Below, piece by piece: positions 1 to 11,990 of a stretch of 64,000 nt of DNA (its first letter is position 1; every line of letters begins with the position of its first letter). The translations under genes and the position numbers were made by a program. Below the pieces are notes generated by a model. The model was given only the letters and a program-made list of their open reading frames with translations, did no database searches and was not told where the DNA came from. This stretch comes from Haematococcus lacustris (lineage: Eukaryota; Chlorophyta; Chlorophyceae; Chlamydomonadales; Haematococcaceae), in assembly GCA_030144725.1 (NCBI GenBank), contig JASKMD010000155.1:580001-644000 (forward strand), in the 5' to 3' direction.

Positions 1-205
1 TCACTCGCGCTCCACAGTGCTAGGTACTAGCAGAAGACTCTAGGCCCTTCCAAAGCAACACTTTGACCTCAGCCAGTAGCACTGCAAGGGGCAGCTGACA
101 CAGCTCGTGCAACACCATTGAGCCTGCCACTGAACCTTTCAAGTGAAGCAAGTGCCTGGCAAAGCTCAGCATGCATCTCTGTGATGTCCAGATGTGGTAG
201 GGAAG
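1..205. repeat. Dispersed repeat, copy A1
   Basis: This stretch aligns by eye with 8395-8560. Shared blocks include the phrase around 'cagtagcactgc', the run through 'gcaacaccat' and the terminal 'agctcagcatgcatctctg'. The two copies are diverged and bracket the helicase gene. No open frame with recognisable content was found. It is probably a decayed non-autonomous mobile element or half of an old segmental duplication. Confidence 0.5.
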
Positions 206-405
206 ATAAATGCTAGGTTTGTGATGCAGTGCCAGGATCAGACGCTCATCACCATCCTGATCTGACCATCCTAACCATCCTGACAAAGCTGCTCGCAGCC
301 AACACACCTATCCTGGCCACTGAGCCCAAATGCACAACTCACCCATGCATCCTGTTCTCTGAGCAGGGTCGAAATGCCGTTATGTGCTACCTGGCATGTC
401 TGCAG

Positions 406-3400
406 GCGCTCATTGTGGACGAAGCTAGTATGATGTCTGCAGAGTTCCTGCAGCAGGTGGAGCCAGTGCTGCGCGAGCTGCGTGGCAAGGAGAAGCCAGC
501 TGGTGGGCTGCAACTGATTGTGTGTGGTGACTTCAGCCAGCTGCCGCCAGGTGAGCCCTAGATAATAGAACTCAGTGCCCAGCACGACTAGCCAGCCTGT
601 GGTGGGGGTGGCCTGGCTGTGGCTGTGGCGGGGGAAGCAGGTGCAGGGGGGACTGGGGCTGAAGAGGGCGTGTTGCAGCCGCCGCTGCCAGTGAGCCCGC
701 AACCATGGACCTGGCAAACACCATCCTAACCCAGCCAAAGGGCCAGGGCAGAGAGGCCGGTATCTTACATTGCACTTGCTGCCGCTACAAGCCCGATTCA
801 CCTTGACAACTGGCCTGATCTAGCCTCCATAATGCCTAAACTCCCTGATTGTATTGGCATCGGCTTCTATCACCTCGCCCGCCCTGTGCATACCATCCCA
901 ATGACAGCTGTATGCCTCTTTGCTGTTTGATTCTTGCTGATTGATCTTCCTTGTGCCAGCAGCTTAGCGGAGCGCTTCAGTTCACATAGTGCACTCATGT
1001 GGGCAAGGTCAGGTGCACAAGGACGAGTGTGCGTCTTCACCCCCTGCAGTGAGCAAGAAGAGCGACAAAGGCACCAGCCAAGACCTCTTCCTAAACTGGG
1101 GCTGGGCATTTCAGGTGGGCCGCTGCTTTATCTGCCCCTGCGAGGGCCCCAGCCTTCAGGCATGGCCACAGGAGTTGCTGTCTTGGTTGAGTCAGGTGCT
1201 GTTGCTGTTGTGCGGGCCTATGAGCAGCCGGAGGGAGGTTTACTGCAGTGTCAAGCTGCAGTTGTCACATCACGAAGCTGCTGCAACCACGCCCATAGGC
1301 CCCTGCTTGGCGGGCACTGGACTTCACCCACGTGCTGCTGACCAAGGTGTTCAGGCAGAAAGATGTGCAGTTTGTTGGGCTGCTAGAGGACGTCCGGCAT
1401 GGTCGCAATATCCCGGTGGGTCCAAGCAGCATGGCGGGGTGCCTGACTAGACGCTAGGTGACCCTGGGTCTGCAATGCTTGGGGGGAGTCCAGCAATGCT
1501 TGGGGGGAGGCCTGCGCTGATGCAGGCTTGCAAAACCCTTTGATCACTGAGAGAGCATAGCTTGATGCTTAGTGCTGCAGCAGCTGCACTTATACCTTTC
1601 TGGTAGGCTGATGTACTCGACCTCGATGCTGTTTGCGTGTGGAGCTCATACACCAGCAGGTCATGCCTCCCACTGCTGACTGAGCCAGTGGATCACGCAT
1701 GGCACAAACAGTGCAGAATAGGCCGCGCACTATGCCCTTCCTCTGTTGACTTGGCCTGGCTCACTTGCAACTTGCTTCCTCATGCAGACGGCGCTGTCCA
1801 CGCTTACTCGGCTGTGCAAGAGGCCACTGGCAATAGAGGTGGGTGGTGATGCTTAGACTGGCACTCCTTCAAGCAAGAGAGACTACACTGCAAACAATGA
1901 GCCTGTGACTCAAGGCTGTGATGCTCCCACCACCACCCCTGAATCATAGGCACCCTTATCTTATCACCTCAATATTACCTCTCATAGCTACATGGACAAG
2001 GGTTAGGGGCATGCCTTTGAACCACTGCGCAGGGCGGCATCCGCCCCACCATCCTCTTCAGCCGCAACAAGGATGTGGACGACACCAACACCAGGGAGCT
2101 GGCTGACCTGCCTGCCACTGCTCAGGAGTACAAGGGCCTGGACTCGGTGAGCTGCAGTAAGTATGCAGCTGTTGCTCACTGCTGTGACAACAGGCACTTG
2201 GGACCAGTGCAGCTGTGCCAGCATGCTTGCGGCCTCTGCCTGCCAGTGCCGAGCAGAAGACTAAAGCTGTTCAGGCAGTGCCATTGCAACGTTTTCCATG
2301 TATGTCCATGAGCTTCATCTACTGGCAGCTTGGAGTGCAGAACACGGTTGTATGCTACGTGACAGCTCAGGCCACAATGCCCCATCTCCCTCCAGCCTCC
2401 TTGGCTCAGCTTAGGCTCTATGGCTCAGCAGTCTACCACCTGTCTCTAGCACGTCAAGCTGCATTGGGTTCTGTAGGCAGCGCTCAACATGGCTCCCCCC
2501 AGCATAGCCCCCTCCATGGCTCAGCTTAAGCTTCCATTTCGCTTCAGATGTCACCAACAATTCAATGGTGTGAAGACCTGCCATTGGTCCATCCCTTACA
2601 ACTGCTGCTCACTTGCATGGGTGCCCCTGCCAACTTGAGCTATCGCCTAGAACTGCTGCCAGGAGCTGTACACAATCAAGTGGCATGCACTGGCTCTTGC
2701 AGACGGAGCTCGACCCTGTGGTGGCGGGAGGGGACCCTGATGGCATGGCTGAGGCTGACAGACGTCTCCAGCGCCACGAATTCTTCAGGGACTGCCTGGC
2801 TACACAAACCGTGACCCTGAAGGTACTTGATTACGCTGTTGTCGGTGCCTGGATCACACTCATGATGAATGGATACGGCAGCAGTGTACCCCATTCATGG
2901 TTTCCCCGGTTGCCAGCAGCTTCCTCGCCCCTCAACCGCCATATGCTGGATGTGGCCATATGACACCAAGGTCAGCAGATAGTGTACTTCTGTGTGTGAC
3001 GACACGTCTCGCTAACTTACTGACACCTGGCTGACTTGCTGTACAGTAGCATGCATGACATGCCCAGGCTGCTATGTCCTGCCCTAAACCCAGGTAGGGG
3101 CCCAGGTGATGCTGCTGAAGAACCTTAACCTGGATGGCAGCAACGGACGTCAGCTGGTTAACGGATCTCGTGGTGTGGTGCGTGCCAGTCAAGAGCTGTC
3201 CTGGCTACTATACAACCGCCAGCCCAGCCTGCCATGCATCCGCAAGCACGCCTTGAAAATAATTGCAACCACCTTTCTTAGCTGCGCAGCCACCAGATGA
3301 TGGCCCTACCCCACCCAACCCTACCCTGACTTTCTAGAATATCGTCTGCCCCACTCTGCCAGATGCGCATTGCACAAAGGGCGCAAGCCATGAGGCTATG

Positions 3401-6400
3401 AAGTAGTTGACTACCAGCTTTTGGCCATCGCTTGCAGGTCATTGGGATGCTGTCGCAAGCTGAAGTGTTGAAACGGCTGGAGCAGCGCAAGAAGGCTGCC
3501 GGCCAAGAAGGGGCAGGAGCGAGTGCGCAGCCGGGACAGCAGCACCACCTGTCAGCATCACAGCCTCAAGCCTCCCAAGATCTATTCACCAACCCTTGCT
3601 CCCCTCTGGCAGTAGAGCTGGCTGTCCGGGCACTGTATGTTCAGGCAGCCACGCTGGACCAGCCACTGCCCAGGGCACTGGCCAGCACCATAATCCAGGC
3701 ACTGGTGGTCCCAGAGCTCACCTTTCCAAGCCTTCCCAGAGTGTCCCTTGCACTGGCTTCCGCTGCCATCTGCCCCGGCTGCGTCTCCCTGCTGCTGGGC
3801 AGCCCTGCTGCTGAACAACAGCCAGGTGGCGTCGAAGAGGCAGATGCGCTTGGGGGGAGGGCAGTGGCAGGGGCATGCAAGGGGAAGGAGCCAGTCATTG
3901 ACTTGACAGAAGATGATCCGGAGCCAGCTAAACCCCAAGCACCAGCCCCCAACATTGCTGTAGATGGGAAGCGAGCAACACGGCAACGTCGGCGCACCGC
4001 CAAGGATGCTGCAGTGCTTGAAGCTCTTCAGCTGCATCGAGATGCCTCGGGACTAGCGGAAATGGCGATGCTGGCACAAGCTGCGAAGCTCCTGGCCGCT
4101 GCTGCCCCTCCAGGCCAGCCCCACAGCGCTGACTGGGTAGAGGACGCGGCATTGACCGTAGACATCCCCGAAGAAAACATGCAGGCAGCCAGGTGTGCCG
4201 CTGTGCGGCAAGTGGCAGAGTTATGGAACGCAAAGCACCATGGCGAGAAGACGCAGAAGCAGGCAGCCGTGGCAATGCAGATTGAGGCTTTGAAGCGATG
4301 GGCGGCGGTCAGCGGAGGCGTGCCGCTGCCTATCGTGAGGTTCACGAATGGCGTGGAGACCGAGATAGTGCCCACGGAGTTCAGCGCCACCGTACCATGT
4401 GCGGGCACCTGCCACCGCCTGCAGGTACGACACGACCTGTCATCTCCCCCCTTGCATGGATCACGTCCCAACCAGCCTAGTACACCTCCACTCGGAGTGC
4501 CATGCAGGCCACCTAGCTGTGGGTCTCTGTGGAACATGTGTGGGGCACCCTTTACTCTTTGCATCCCCATTTAGCACCCTTGACAGCTTGGACCCTCCAT
4601 CTAGCACCCTTGACAGCTTCAAATGGGGCTTTTGACAATAGCCAACATGCCTGACGCATTGACGACCAATGTAGGAAGGGGCTGTACGCTACCTCATGAA
4701 CACTCACCTGCTCATACCCTTGCACTGGTAGGTGGGTTTGCGCTTCCTTGGTCTGCCAAACCCATCACTCCACAGTTTTGCCACTGCTATGACATTGTAC
4801 ACAGCACAACCACTACAGCCTTGCCTGTGCCCTGCTGCCCCTGCGCTTGCCCAGGTGCCCCTGAAGCTGGCCTGGGCTATCACTGTGCACAAGAGCCAGG
4901 GCATGTCCCTGGACCTCATGCAGGTCTGTGTCAAGGCGGCTCGCCTCGTGTCAAGGCGTGTCAGTTCCGTGTCAAGGCGCAGTGTTCTGTGTGCACACTT
5001 AGTCTTGGCAAGCTCCCCCCACGCAATAGATCTACCTTGTGTTGCGGTGGTGATAAATCCCTGGAGCATGTGTTGCGGTGGTGATAAATCCCTGGAGCAT
5101 GTGTGCAAGGTTTGGCAGGCGCCGCAGGCGCAGTGTATCGATCCAGGACTGTCATGATGCCGTGGCAAACCACACCTTGCCCTGCCACATTGTGGTCTGG
5201 CACCCAGCACTGTCCTGTCAGGCTTGTGCATGTCTGCTCTGCTGTAGGATGCTTTGCTGAAGAAGCGTGCGCTACATTGGGCTAAGGCATGCTCTGCAAC
5301 ATGACATGACACTGTGGCTCGCCATGCTGCTCCCTGGCATGGTGTGGCTTTCAACAGGCACAGCAGTCAAAGCCTGTGCTGTGTTGTGCGCTGGTTGTGT
5401 GTATGGCAGGTGTCCTTGCGTGGGATGTTTGAGCGGGGCCAGGCCTACGTGGCACTGAGCAGGTGGGCAGTTCACAGAACTGACAGATGATCTCACTAGC
5501 CCCCTCATCCCTCACTAGGGCCTCCATTTGAGACGCACCACTAGGGACCACTAGCGGGACCATTCAAATGGTGTTAAGGGGCTGTGTGGAGTGTTACCAT
5601 GCTCATGGCACATGGGCGCCTACCACCTACACCATTGCCTGACCCTTAAGCGCTATGTTCTAGATGGTCCACCTATGCTCACCTTTCCAGCACCCTGCAC
5701 CCAGCGACCCCAGCTGCAACATCCAGGTATTTTTCAGGATGGTCCACCTATGCCCACCCTGAACCCAGCGACCCCAGCTGCACCACTAGCCCCATCCGGG
5801 TGTTTCTATTCATTTCTTGCTGATGTGGTGGAGTGCGGATGTCGGCGCTGTTCCTGCGCCTAAGTCACCCGGCCCAGCCCCGCAGCAGCCCAGCCACTGC
5901 CGCCAGCTACCAAAAGCTGCGCAGCCATGCAGCTGTGGGTGCGTCTGTGTGCTGCACAGGGCACGAAGCCTGGAAGGTCTTCAGATCCTGGACCTGGACA
6001 TGAACTGTGTGCGCACTGATCCAGCTGTCCTGGCGTTCTACGAGGTACTTGGTGGCCCTCCTGCTCCCCTCCTCCTGCTCCAGCCGCGGCTCCGGGGCAC
6101 TTCCTAGCTGCCATCGGTGTAGCTAACCCTATGCTCCGGCCATGTGGAATGGAGTAGAATGCATATGCTTGTGCTACCGCTTCCATAGAGTGGACATTGC
6201 CAGGGTGCATATGCTTGCACAGTAAATGGTCCATCATGACATGGAACCTGCACGGAAACAAGACCAACTGCCAGCCTACCCTCTGCTTGCTCCCTGCTGT
6301 GCGGACCAGATGCACAATGAACAGCGGAGCACAGAGTGGCCAGGTGCATGTTGCCAGGCCACTCTGCCTTGAGGCATGCTCACTCCCTGCCCCTCCCTGT

Positions 6401-7468
6401 ACCCCCTGGCCCCCCACCCCTGGACATGCTCCTCCAGCCCCTCCCCCCTTTTCCCTGCCCCGCACAGGCTCTACGTTGTGGCCAGGCCGCAGTTGAAGCC
6501 CTGCTCCGGGATGACAAGAGCTGGGAGCGGTATCAGGTCATGCGGCAATGGCATGCCACAGGGCAGGCCGCTGCTGGCAGCCCCGGTGTCGCAGCGTCGC
6601 CCTCCACACAGCGACAGCAGACCGCCCCTCAGTTCCTTTCATCCCAGCAAAGCAAGCAGCAGGATCAACCATGGGTCAGCCGAAGCGCGGCAGGGCGAGG
6701 TAAGAGTACAGGTAGACTTCATCTTGCCTGAGGCAGGGGCACACAGCACCTCACTCATCAGTGACAGCACCTCACTCATCTCCCACTGGGCAACAAGGAC
6801 CATGCATAGGCAAAATCAGGTCCCACACTAGGGGTGAAGTTTTGTCTGAATAGAGCTCCAGAGCTGCAGAGCTGGCCATAGGCTGCAGACGCTGACCCAG
6901 CAGTAGGGGTGCCTCGTTATCATAATCATGATCATCCTTGTCACATAGAAAGCACTTGTTGCTATGTGGCAGAAACATGATAGCATGGGGCAATAGGGTT
7001 AGGGTTATCTCGTTCTCCCAGCTTAACGAGCTGGAAATCCTGTTGCGGTACGGCTGAACGTTGTGATTGCCCATCCTCGTCTCCTCATCCATTCCTTGTC
7101 ATCCTCATCCCAAGTTAGCAATGGCCAGGGAGGACTTTGTGTTGTGTGCAGTGCAGTATGGCACCGGTAGCACGCGCTCAGTGCAACAGCCGGGCTCTTG
7201 ACGCTGCTCACAAACATAAACACCATCTGTGCTTGAACACAATTGAGGCGTCTATGACAGAGCTGCTGCTGCTGTCAGTGCTTGCCTGGACCACTAAATG
7301 CACCATCAGTTGCCTAGGTTGGGCTTTTACCTGGCCGTCCAGTTGAACACATACTGCTGGAGCATACTGCTGGTGTGTGGTGCAGGAGGACGTGGTGGCA
7401 GAGGCACGTGCTTCAAGTGTGGCCAGCAAGGCCACTGGGCCTCAGCCTGCCCCAATCCAAGGGCTTAA
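406..7468 (+). CDS. PIF1-family DNA helicase, 5'-incomplete
   Basis: Thirteen exons join in frame: 406-550, 1050-1114, 1299-1415, 1788-1838, 2033-2146, 2703-2822, 3094-3177, 3438-4424, 4855-4923, 5410-5462, 5960-6044, 6468-6699 and 7386-7468. In order they encode the Walker B block (IVDEAS), GDFSQLPP, the LTKVFRQ motif, the ILFSRNKDVD block, the GAQVMLLKNL...LVNGSRGVV core, VRFTNGVETEIVPTEF, the AITVHKSQGMSLD motif and GQAYVALSR. This order is diagnostic of PIF1 5'-3' helicases, which act at replication barriers, telomeres and G-quadruplexes. The Walker A exon is not present, so the gene starts upstream of the window or is truncated. Exon 8 carries an insert of roughly 250 residues, rich in Ala and Gln, containing VIDLTEDD, which resembles a SUMO-interaction motif. 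The last exon is Gly/Arg-rich with a CX2CX4HX4C zinc knuckle and ends in TAA. No frameshift was seen in the joined frame. Whether this is the single cellular PIF1 or a dispersed copy cannot be told. Confidence 0.85.
5505..5549. repeat. 45-bp repeat shared with 61065-61109
   Basis: Located in the helicase intron between exons 5410-5462 and 5960-6044. It matches 61065-61109 at about 41 of 45 positions ('ctcactagggcctcca' is shared). At 61 kb the block lies on the 3' side of a Fanzor-like remnant, so this may be a solo end fragment of the same element family. Confidence 0.5.
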
Positions 7469-8394
7469 TGCAGATGCCAACCCAGCAATGGGGGTGCATG
7501 GTATAGTAGCGTTGGAAACATGCATGAAACCATCACTCAATAGGCATTAGGCAGCAGCATCTGAGCAGCAGTACGCTGGACGGTTATACAAGAATCTCTC
7601 GTGGGTATGCGCATGCGCTGTGCAGTAGCTTGTGACAGCTCCAACCAAGCAGGTATGGTAGGCTTGCAAAGCATGCAGCCAGAAGCCGGCGCTGCCGCAC
7701 CTAGCTCAGAGCAAGAGCAGCCTGCCCCTGGGTGGCGGTCGCATCTAGTGCCAGCTGTAGCAGGTGTAGTACATGAGGTGACGCAGTCTGCCTCTGGGGC
7801 ACAGGGGCAGGTGGTGCCAGCTGCTGCTGGGGCAGCACACCTGATGTCCTCTCAGCCTCAAGGTCGTCAAGACACTGCTTCAACCCTGCTTGGCAATTCT
7901 TGGTTAGCCTCATAACCCCCACTGCAAGCGGCGTGTGTGGGCGAAGGGCAAGGTTGGGATGTGGTGGTCACGTCCAGAGGGGGAGCGGGAAGAGCCGTCC
8001 CAAGGACACCCGTCTGGCCGATGTGATTTGCCAGCAGTCACATGCGGCAGCCCACCAGCAAGACTGCGATGGCTGAGCTTGCAAGACCAGCGCGGCATTC
8101 TCTACCAGCCGCATCGGTATCAATGGCATAGCACGAGGTACAATAAAGCGCCCCCAACTGACAGCAAACCGATCCCTGGTAGTAGTACCGTACAGTCGGG
8201 GTGGTAACCTAGTGGAGTGTGGAGTTCTGCAGACCAACACTTGCGATTCATGTTCATTCAGGCTTCAACCTGCACGATGCCATCAGGATGCCTCTAAACC
8301 TAGCACGGGGTGCAGCAGCGTGAGAGGGTGCAGATGTTCGGGCCGCTGAGCCCTTGAGATTTACAGCGGACCGCAATATATATAGATGTGCCAG
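7469..8394. other. Intergenic, no gene recognised
   Basis: Downstream of the helicase stop. Open frames exist on both strands but lack recognisable motifs or coherent splice signals. No repeat array is seen. Confidence 0.4.
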
Positions 8395-8560
8395 GTTGTA
8401 AGCACAGGACTCTGAGCCTTTGAAAAGCGCCACATGGGCCTCAGTCAGTAGCACTGCGAGGCCAGTCGACGCAATTCATGCAACACCATCAAGCCTGCTA
8501 CTGAGCCTCTATCGAGCAGCAAGTACCGGTAGAAGCTCAGCATGCATCTCTGTTATGTAA
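8395..8560. repeat. Dispersed repeat, copy A2
   Basis: Second copy of the repeat at 1-205, in the same orientation. It ends in the same 'agctcagcatgcatctctg' block. Confidence 0.5.
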
Positions 8561-8774
8561 AAATGTAAAAATTAAAGAGTTGTGACGCATACATAGTGCG
8601 GGTCAGAGGCTCGCAACGAATAGTACATGTCACAGGGGCAGTCTTCAACACCTTGCTATGGTGCCAATTTGTGAACAACCCGCATAGCAGCAAACTTGCT
8701 GTACCTTGTACGTGACCATCCTTCGCAGTGACCCTGTTTTCCAAAATCAGCCTGCCTAGAATCGTGTAGTCTGC

Positions 8775-8890
8775 CACCTGCTGCATGCTGGTGCTGCGCC
8801 CCGCCCTGCAGTGTGCTCCTCTAGTCATGCAAGGCATGGGCTGGCTGCCCACCAGCAGCTGCGCACATGGCTGGGGAATATGCATGCCAG
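8775..8890. repeat. Dispersed repeat, copy G1
   Basis: The block 'gggctggctgcccaccagca' followed by 'gctggggaatatgcatg' recurs, with small changes, at 9690-9790. The open frame running through it has no recognisable domain. Confidence 0.45.
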
Positions 8891-9689
8891 GATGCAGGGC
8901 TGCATTCTGGTGCTGCGCCACTGCACCAAAAGATGCTGAACACCTCGCCCACATTCACGGCGGGGTCCTCATTCCCGCTTCCGCTCTGCCCACGGCTGCA
9001 AAGCAGTCACTGCAGTCCTCATGCCACATGAGCATGAGGTCCTTCACAGACATGGCATGCGTCATGGGTTGGCCATCACCACTTACGACCCCGGCATCAA
9101 CACCAGCAGGGCAATCACCTTTGTCATGAACACACATGGATAAGTGCAGGGGGCTGAGAGGCATGTGGCCTGCGGCTTGATGTTTGAGCATTCTCATCAC
9201 AAAGCAATCATTCAACCTAACACACCTCTACACAGAAACAGTTAGCAACTAAGTGTGACTCTCCTATTACTGCAAAGCAGCAACAACACATGGAGCAGGT
9301 GCGTGCAGGTGGCAACTAGGGTTATGTTTCCTGCAGGCTAGGAACTGAGGGCGGCTCTGCCACCACTGCGGATCAGCTTCAACAGAAGGTCACCCATGGC
9401 AGCTGCATGACCCAAGACTGCTGGCCGCTACTAAGGCACTCCGCAGACCACTACAGTTGACCGGCCCAAACCTGTGGCCTGGGCAGGTGAGGAGGTGTGC
9501 TAGGGTCATGGGGCTGACTGGGCTGTGGAGCAGACTGTGCAGGTGGGGCAGTGGGTCTGAGGGGTGGGCGGTGCTAGGAGGCTGACTGAGCCTAGCCATG
9601 TGTGGGCGCTGCATGGCGCCTTAGCCAGCCCCGCACTGGCTGGACTGCCTGCAGGTTGGGTACAGCAGCGGCAGGTCCACCTCCCCTGC

Positions 9690-9790
9690 CCTCGCCCTGC
9701 AGCGTGCCCCCCTAGGCCCTAGGCATGCAAGCCCTGGGCTGGCTGTCCACCAGCAGCTGCTGCTCACAGGGCTGGGGGACTATGCATGCA
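9690..9790. repeat. Dispersed repeat, copy G2
   Basis: Diverged second copy of 8775-8890 in the same orientation. It lies about 100 bp upstream of the duplicated zinc-knuckle exon fragment. Confidence 0.45.
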
Positions 9791-9889
9791 AGGACGGGAA
9801 GGGGGATCCACACTCGTTCGGGTCACTCCCTTCCTCTTTTCCACACTAAGATTCGAACTGAGGCTTGCCGTGCTGGAATTCTTCGACAG

Positions 9890-10045
9890 AGCTGCTGCTG
9901 CTGTCAGTGCTTGCCTGGACCATTGGTTGCACCATCAGTTGCCTAGGTTGGGCTTCAACCTGGCCATCCAGTTGAGCACATACCTGGCAGCACTGCTGGT
10001 GTGTGGTGCAGGAGGACGCGGTGGCAGAGGCACGTGCTTCAGGTC
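9890..10045 (+). pseudogene. Truncated copy of helicase zinc-knuckle exon
   Basis: This segment repeats about 150 bp of 7261-7410: the intron upstream of the last helicase exon, the 'gtggtgcag' acceptor and the start of the exon encoding the Gly/Arg-rich tract. Homology stops just after the first knuckle Cys and Phe codons ('acgtgcttcag'), so the remaining Cys and His ligands are absent. It is a partial segmental duplication, not a functional exon. Confidence 0.75.
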
Positions 10046-10073
10046 ATGCTCCGTCAGGTGTTAGGTCACGCCC

Positions 10074-11126
10074 CTAGCTGGCCTGCCCCTGGCTGCTGCC
10101 GTGCCTCCCCCCCTCCACGCTGGAGTCGCTGCTGGAACTGAAGGCTGTAGCTGTACCACGGCTGGCTGCTGGAGCTGTGACCCTGCGGCCAGCGGCCCCC
10201 TGCCCTCCTCTGCCACGAGGGCTGTCCTGCACCTCCCCATCCACCCCAGTGCCCGCCCCCGAGCTGCTGCCTGCCGCCCCTGGCATGGCCCCTGAAGTCC
10301 CACCCCCATCCCCCGTCCCCAACCCCACCCTCCCCCCTCTCCCTGATCCCCTCTCCCTTGCGCCCTCTCCCTGACCCCCTCCTCGCGCTCCAGGTCCCAG
10401 CGGCTCTAACTCCAGCTCTGGTGGCCCGCGTCCTGCCCCTGAAGCACTGGCTGCACTGCCTGCCTGAGGCTGCTCTGGCACCAGGCCGGGCCAGTGCGCT
10501 GCAGGCGCCTCAGGCGGCCCTTCACTCCCTCCTGAGCGGCCTGGGCGGCTCAGGCTGTGGGCTGCGCTCCCCCTCTCACTCCCCCTCTCACTCCCCCTCT
10601 CACTCCCCCTCTCACTCCCCCCCTCCCCTCCCTCCCCGCTGCTGTCCATGCTGGGGTCAGGTTGGCGACCAGGCTCCTCCCATAGCCCCACACACGTGCT
10701 GTTTTGAGTGCAGGCACCCCCGGGCAGCGACACTATCACCCCTACTCGGCTCATCAGGGGGATGGGGTGTGAGAGCAGCTGCGCAGCAGCTTCCGCGTCC
10801 GCCCAGCGATTGATGGCAGAAAAGACCTGCTGCTGCTGCTGCCGAGAGTGGGGCTGGTCTGCTGCCGTGTCGGGGGCCTCAGGGTCAGGGTGAGGCCCGG
10901 CCCCCCTGCTTGCAGCGTAGCGCTGCTGCTGCCAGCGTTGGATGCTGTTCCTGTGTGAGGGCCACACACGTGGTGCCGGTACATGCACTGTGAGGCTGGC
11001 ATGGCTGGCGTAGAAGGGGGCAGGAGGCAGAGCAGCAGCCTGGCAGCAGCCTAAAGCTACCAGGCAACAGTGAAGGGGCAGGCAGAGTCCTGGCAGCGGG
11101 CTGAGGATGGCAGGCTGGGACAGCAC
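10074..11126 (-). CDS. Unrecognised 350-codon open frame, doubtful
   Basis: A long open frame on the minus strand encodes a Gly/Ser/Pro/Ala-rich protein. Two parts look less random: a stretch near the middle reading VFSAINRWADAEAAAQLL, and an acidic Ser-rich C-terminus (SSSSDSSVEGG). A 12-bp repeat (10565-10620, unit ctcactccccct) produces an SER/GSERGS repeat in it. GC-rich algal DNA yields long spurious frames, and no domain, start context or splice pattern confirms this one. It could be an exon of an unknown gene or non-coding. Confidence 0.25.
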   Translation of the reverse strand: MLSQPAILSPLPGLCLPLHCCLVALGCCQAAALPPAPFYASHASLTVHVPAPRVWPSHRNSIQRWQQQRYAASRGAGPHPDPEAPDTAADQPHSRQQQQQVFSAINRWADAEAAAQLLSHPIPLMSRVGVIVSLPGGACTQNSTCVGLWEEPGRQPDPSMDSSGEGGEGGSERGSERGSERGSERGSAAHSLSRPGRSGGSEGPPEAPAAHWPGLVPEQPQAGSAASASGAGRGPPELELEPLGPGARGGGQGEGARERGSGRGGRVGLGTGDGGGTSGAMPGAAGSSSGAGTGVDGEVQDSPRGRGGQGAAGRRVTAPAASRGTATAFSSSSDSSVEGGRHGSSQGQAS

Positions 11127-11682
11127 CTGGGCAGATATGCGATGGCAGGGTGCAGTGTGACATGCCCTAGCAACAGCAGGCTATTACCAGGCCCAAGCAG
11201 CTGACCTTAAGAAGTATGCTGAGCACAGGAAGATGACGAGAGCAGCTATGGCACCTGCAAAGCCCAATCCTGCAGGCAATAGTCACAACAGTGGGCGCAG
11301 GCAATAAGTTCCACCTTACCACATTTTGTAGTAGGGCTATGCTTAGCCTCAGAACGTGGCTGCAGTCGTGCGCACACCGGTGTAGGCCAGCAGCGACAGC
11401 CATGCTGTGTTTATGTTAGATGGCGGGGAAGGCGGAGGCGGGCTAGGGCGGGCTTCCGGGCTAGGAGGAGACGGATGCATGTGCTAAGCAATTCTGTACA
11501 CAGGCCGAAGCAATTCTAAAGCACGCGATGTGAAGCAGAGTAGGGGTTAAAGGTTCTGATGGGCTTGAAGCCATGCCACGACAGCCCAGCCACGATGATA
11601 TAAGCTCCCTGTTACTGAGTATGGAATGAAAGATCAAGATAGTGTGCGGTGTTGCGGTGCAGTCGAGTAGAAAAAAGTAATC

Positions 11683-11818
11683 CCTACAGCCCTCATGCAA
11701 CACCAAAATAAAGCATGAGCTGTAATCAAACACAGGCTGGGAGATCGCTGTTGTAAATGCTACTGACAGTGAGCCTAACGCCCACTTCAGCTCAGCCTTC
11801 TGGTGTGTGTGCCTCCAG
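11683..11818 (-). mobile_element. Distal 3' end of Fanzor-like element F1
   Basis: Read on the minus strand this matches 45961-46096 almost base for base: the block with 'gctgagctgaagtgggc', then 'tgattacagctcatgcttta', ending at 'gcatgagggctgt'. It is the part of element F1 that was separated from its coding end (36620-37098) by the Gypsy insertion. Similarity to the second copy stops at about 11683/46096, which probably marks the element's end. Confidence 0.7.
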
Positions 11819-11990
11819 TGTTGCGTGATGAGTGGCGGTGACAGAGTTCTCCATGACAGACTGGGCGTTGTCAGGAAGTCTGCCCGGGAATCGAACCCGG
11901 CCTCAGATCACCTCACCACATCACACTTCTCACAGGGGAGATCCAGATCTCTCGACCGGCATTAGCTTAGCCTTACATGGTCACGTAACA
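11819..11990 (-). repeat. 3' LTR of the Gypsy element
   Basis: 172 bp, starting tgttgcgtgatg and ending gtcacgtaaca on the plus strand. No difference from the other LTR was found by eye, implying a recent insertion. On the minus strand it contains GGTTCGATTCC (complement of 11886-11896), which matches a tRNA T-arm or pol III B-box. The LTR is unusually short for Gypsy. Confidence 0.92.

Noticed and set aside
8955..9215. Minus-strand ORF with CVHDKGDCPAGVDAGVVSGD
   Set aside because: Composition is somewhat protein-like, but no domain, splice signals or neighbours support it, and it lies among diverged repeats.
11819..11990. tRNA gene, because of the GGTTCGATTCC motif
   Set aside because: No acceptor-stem partner, D-arm or anticodon arm can be folded around it, and the block is part of an LTR present twice.
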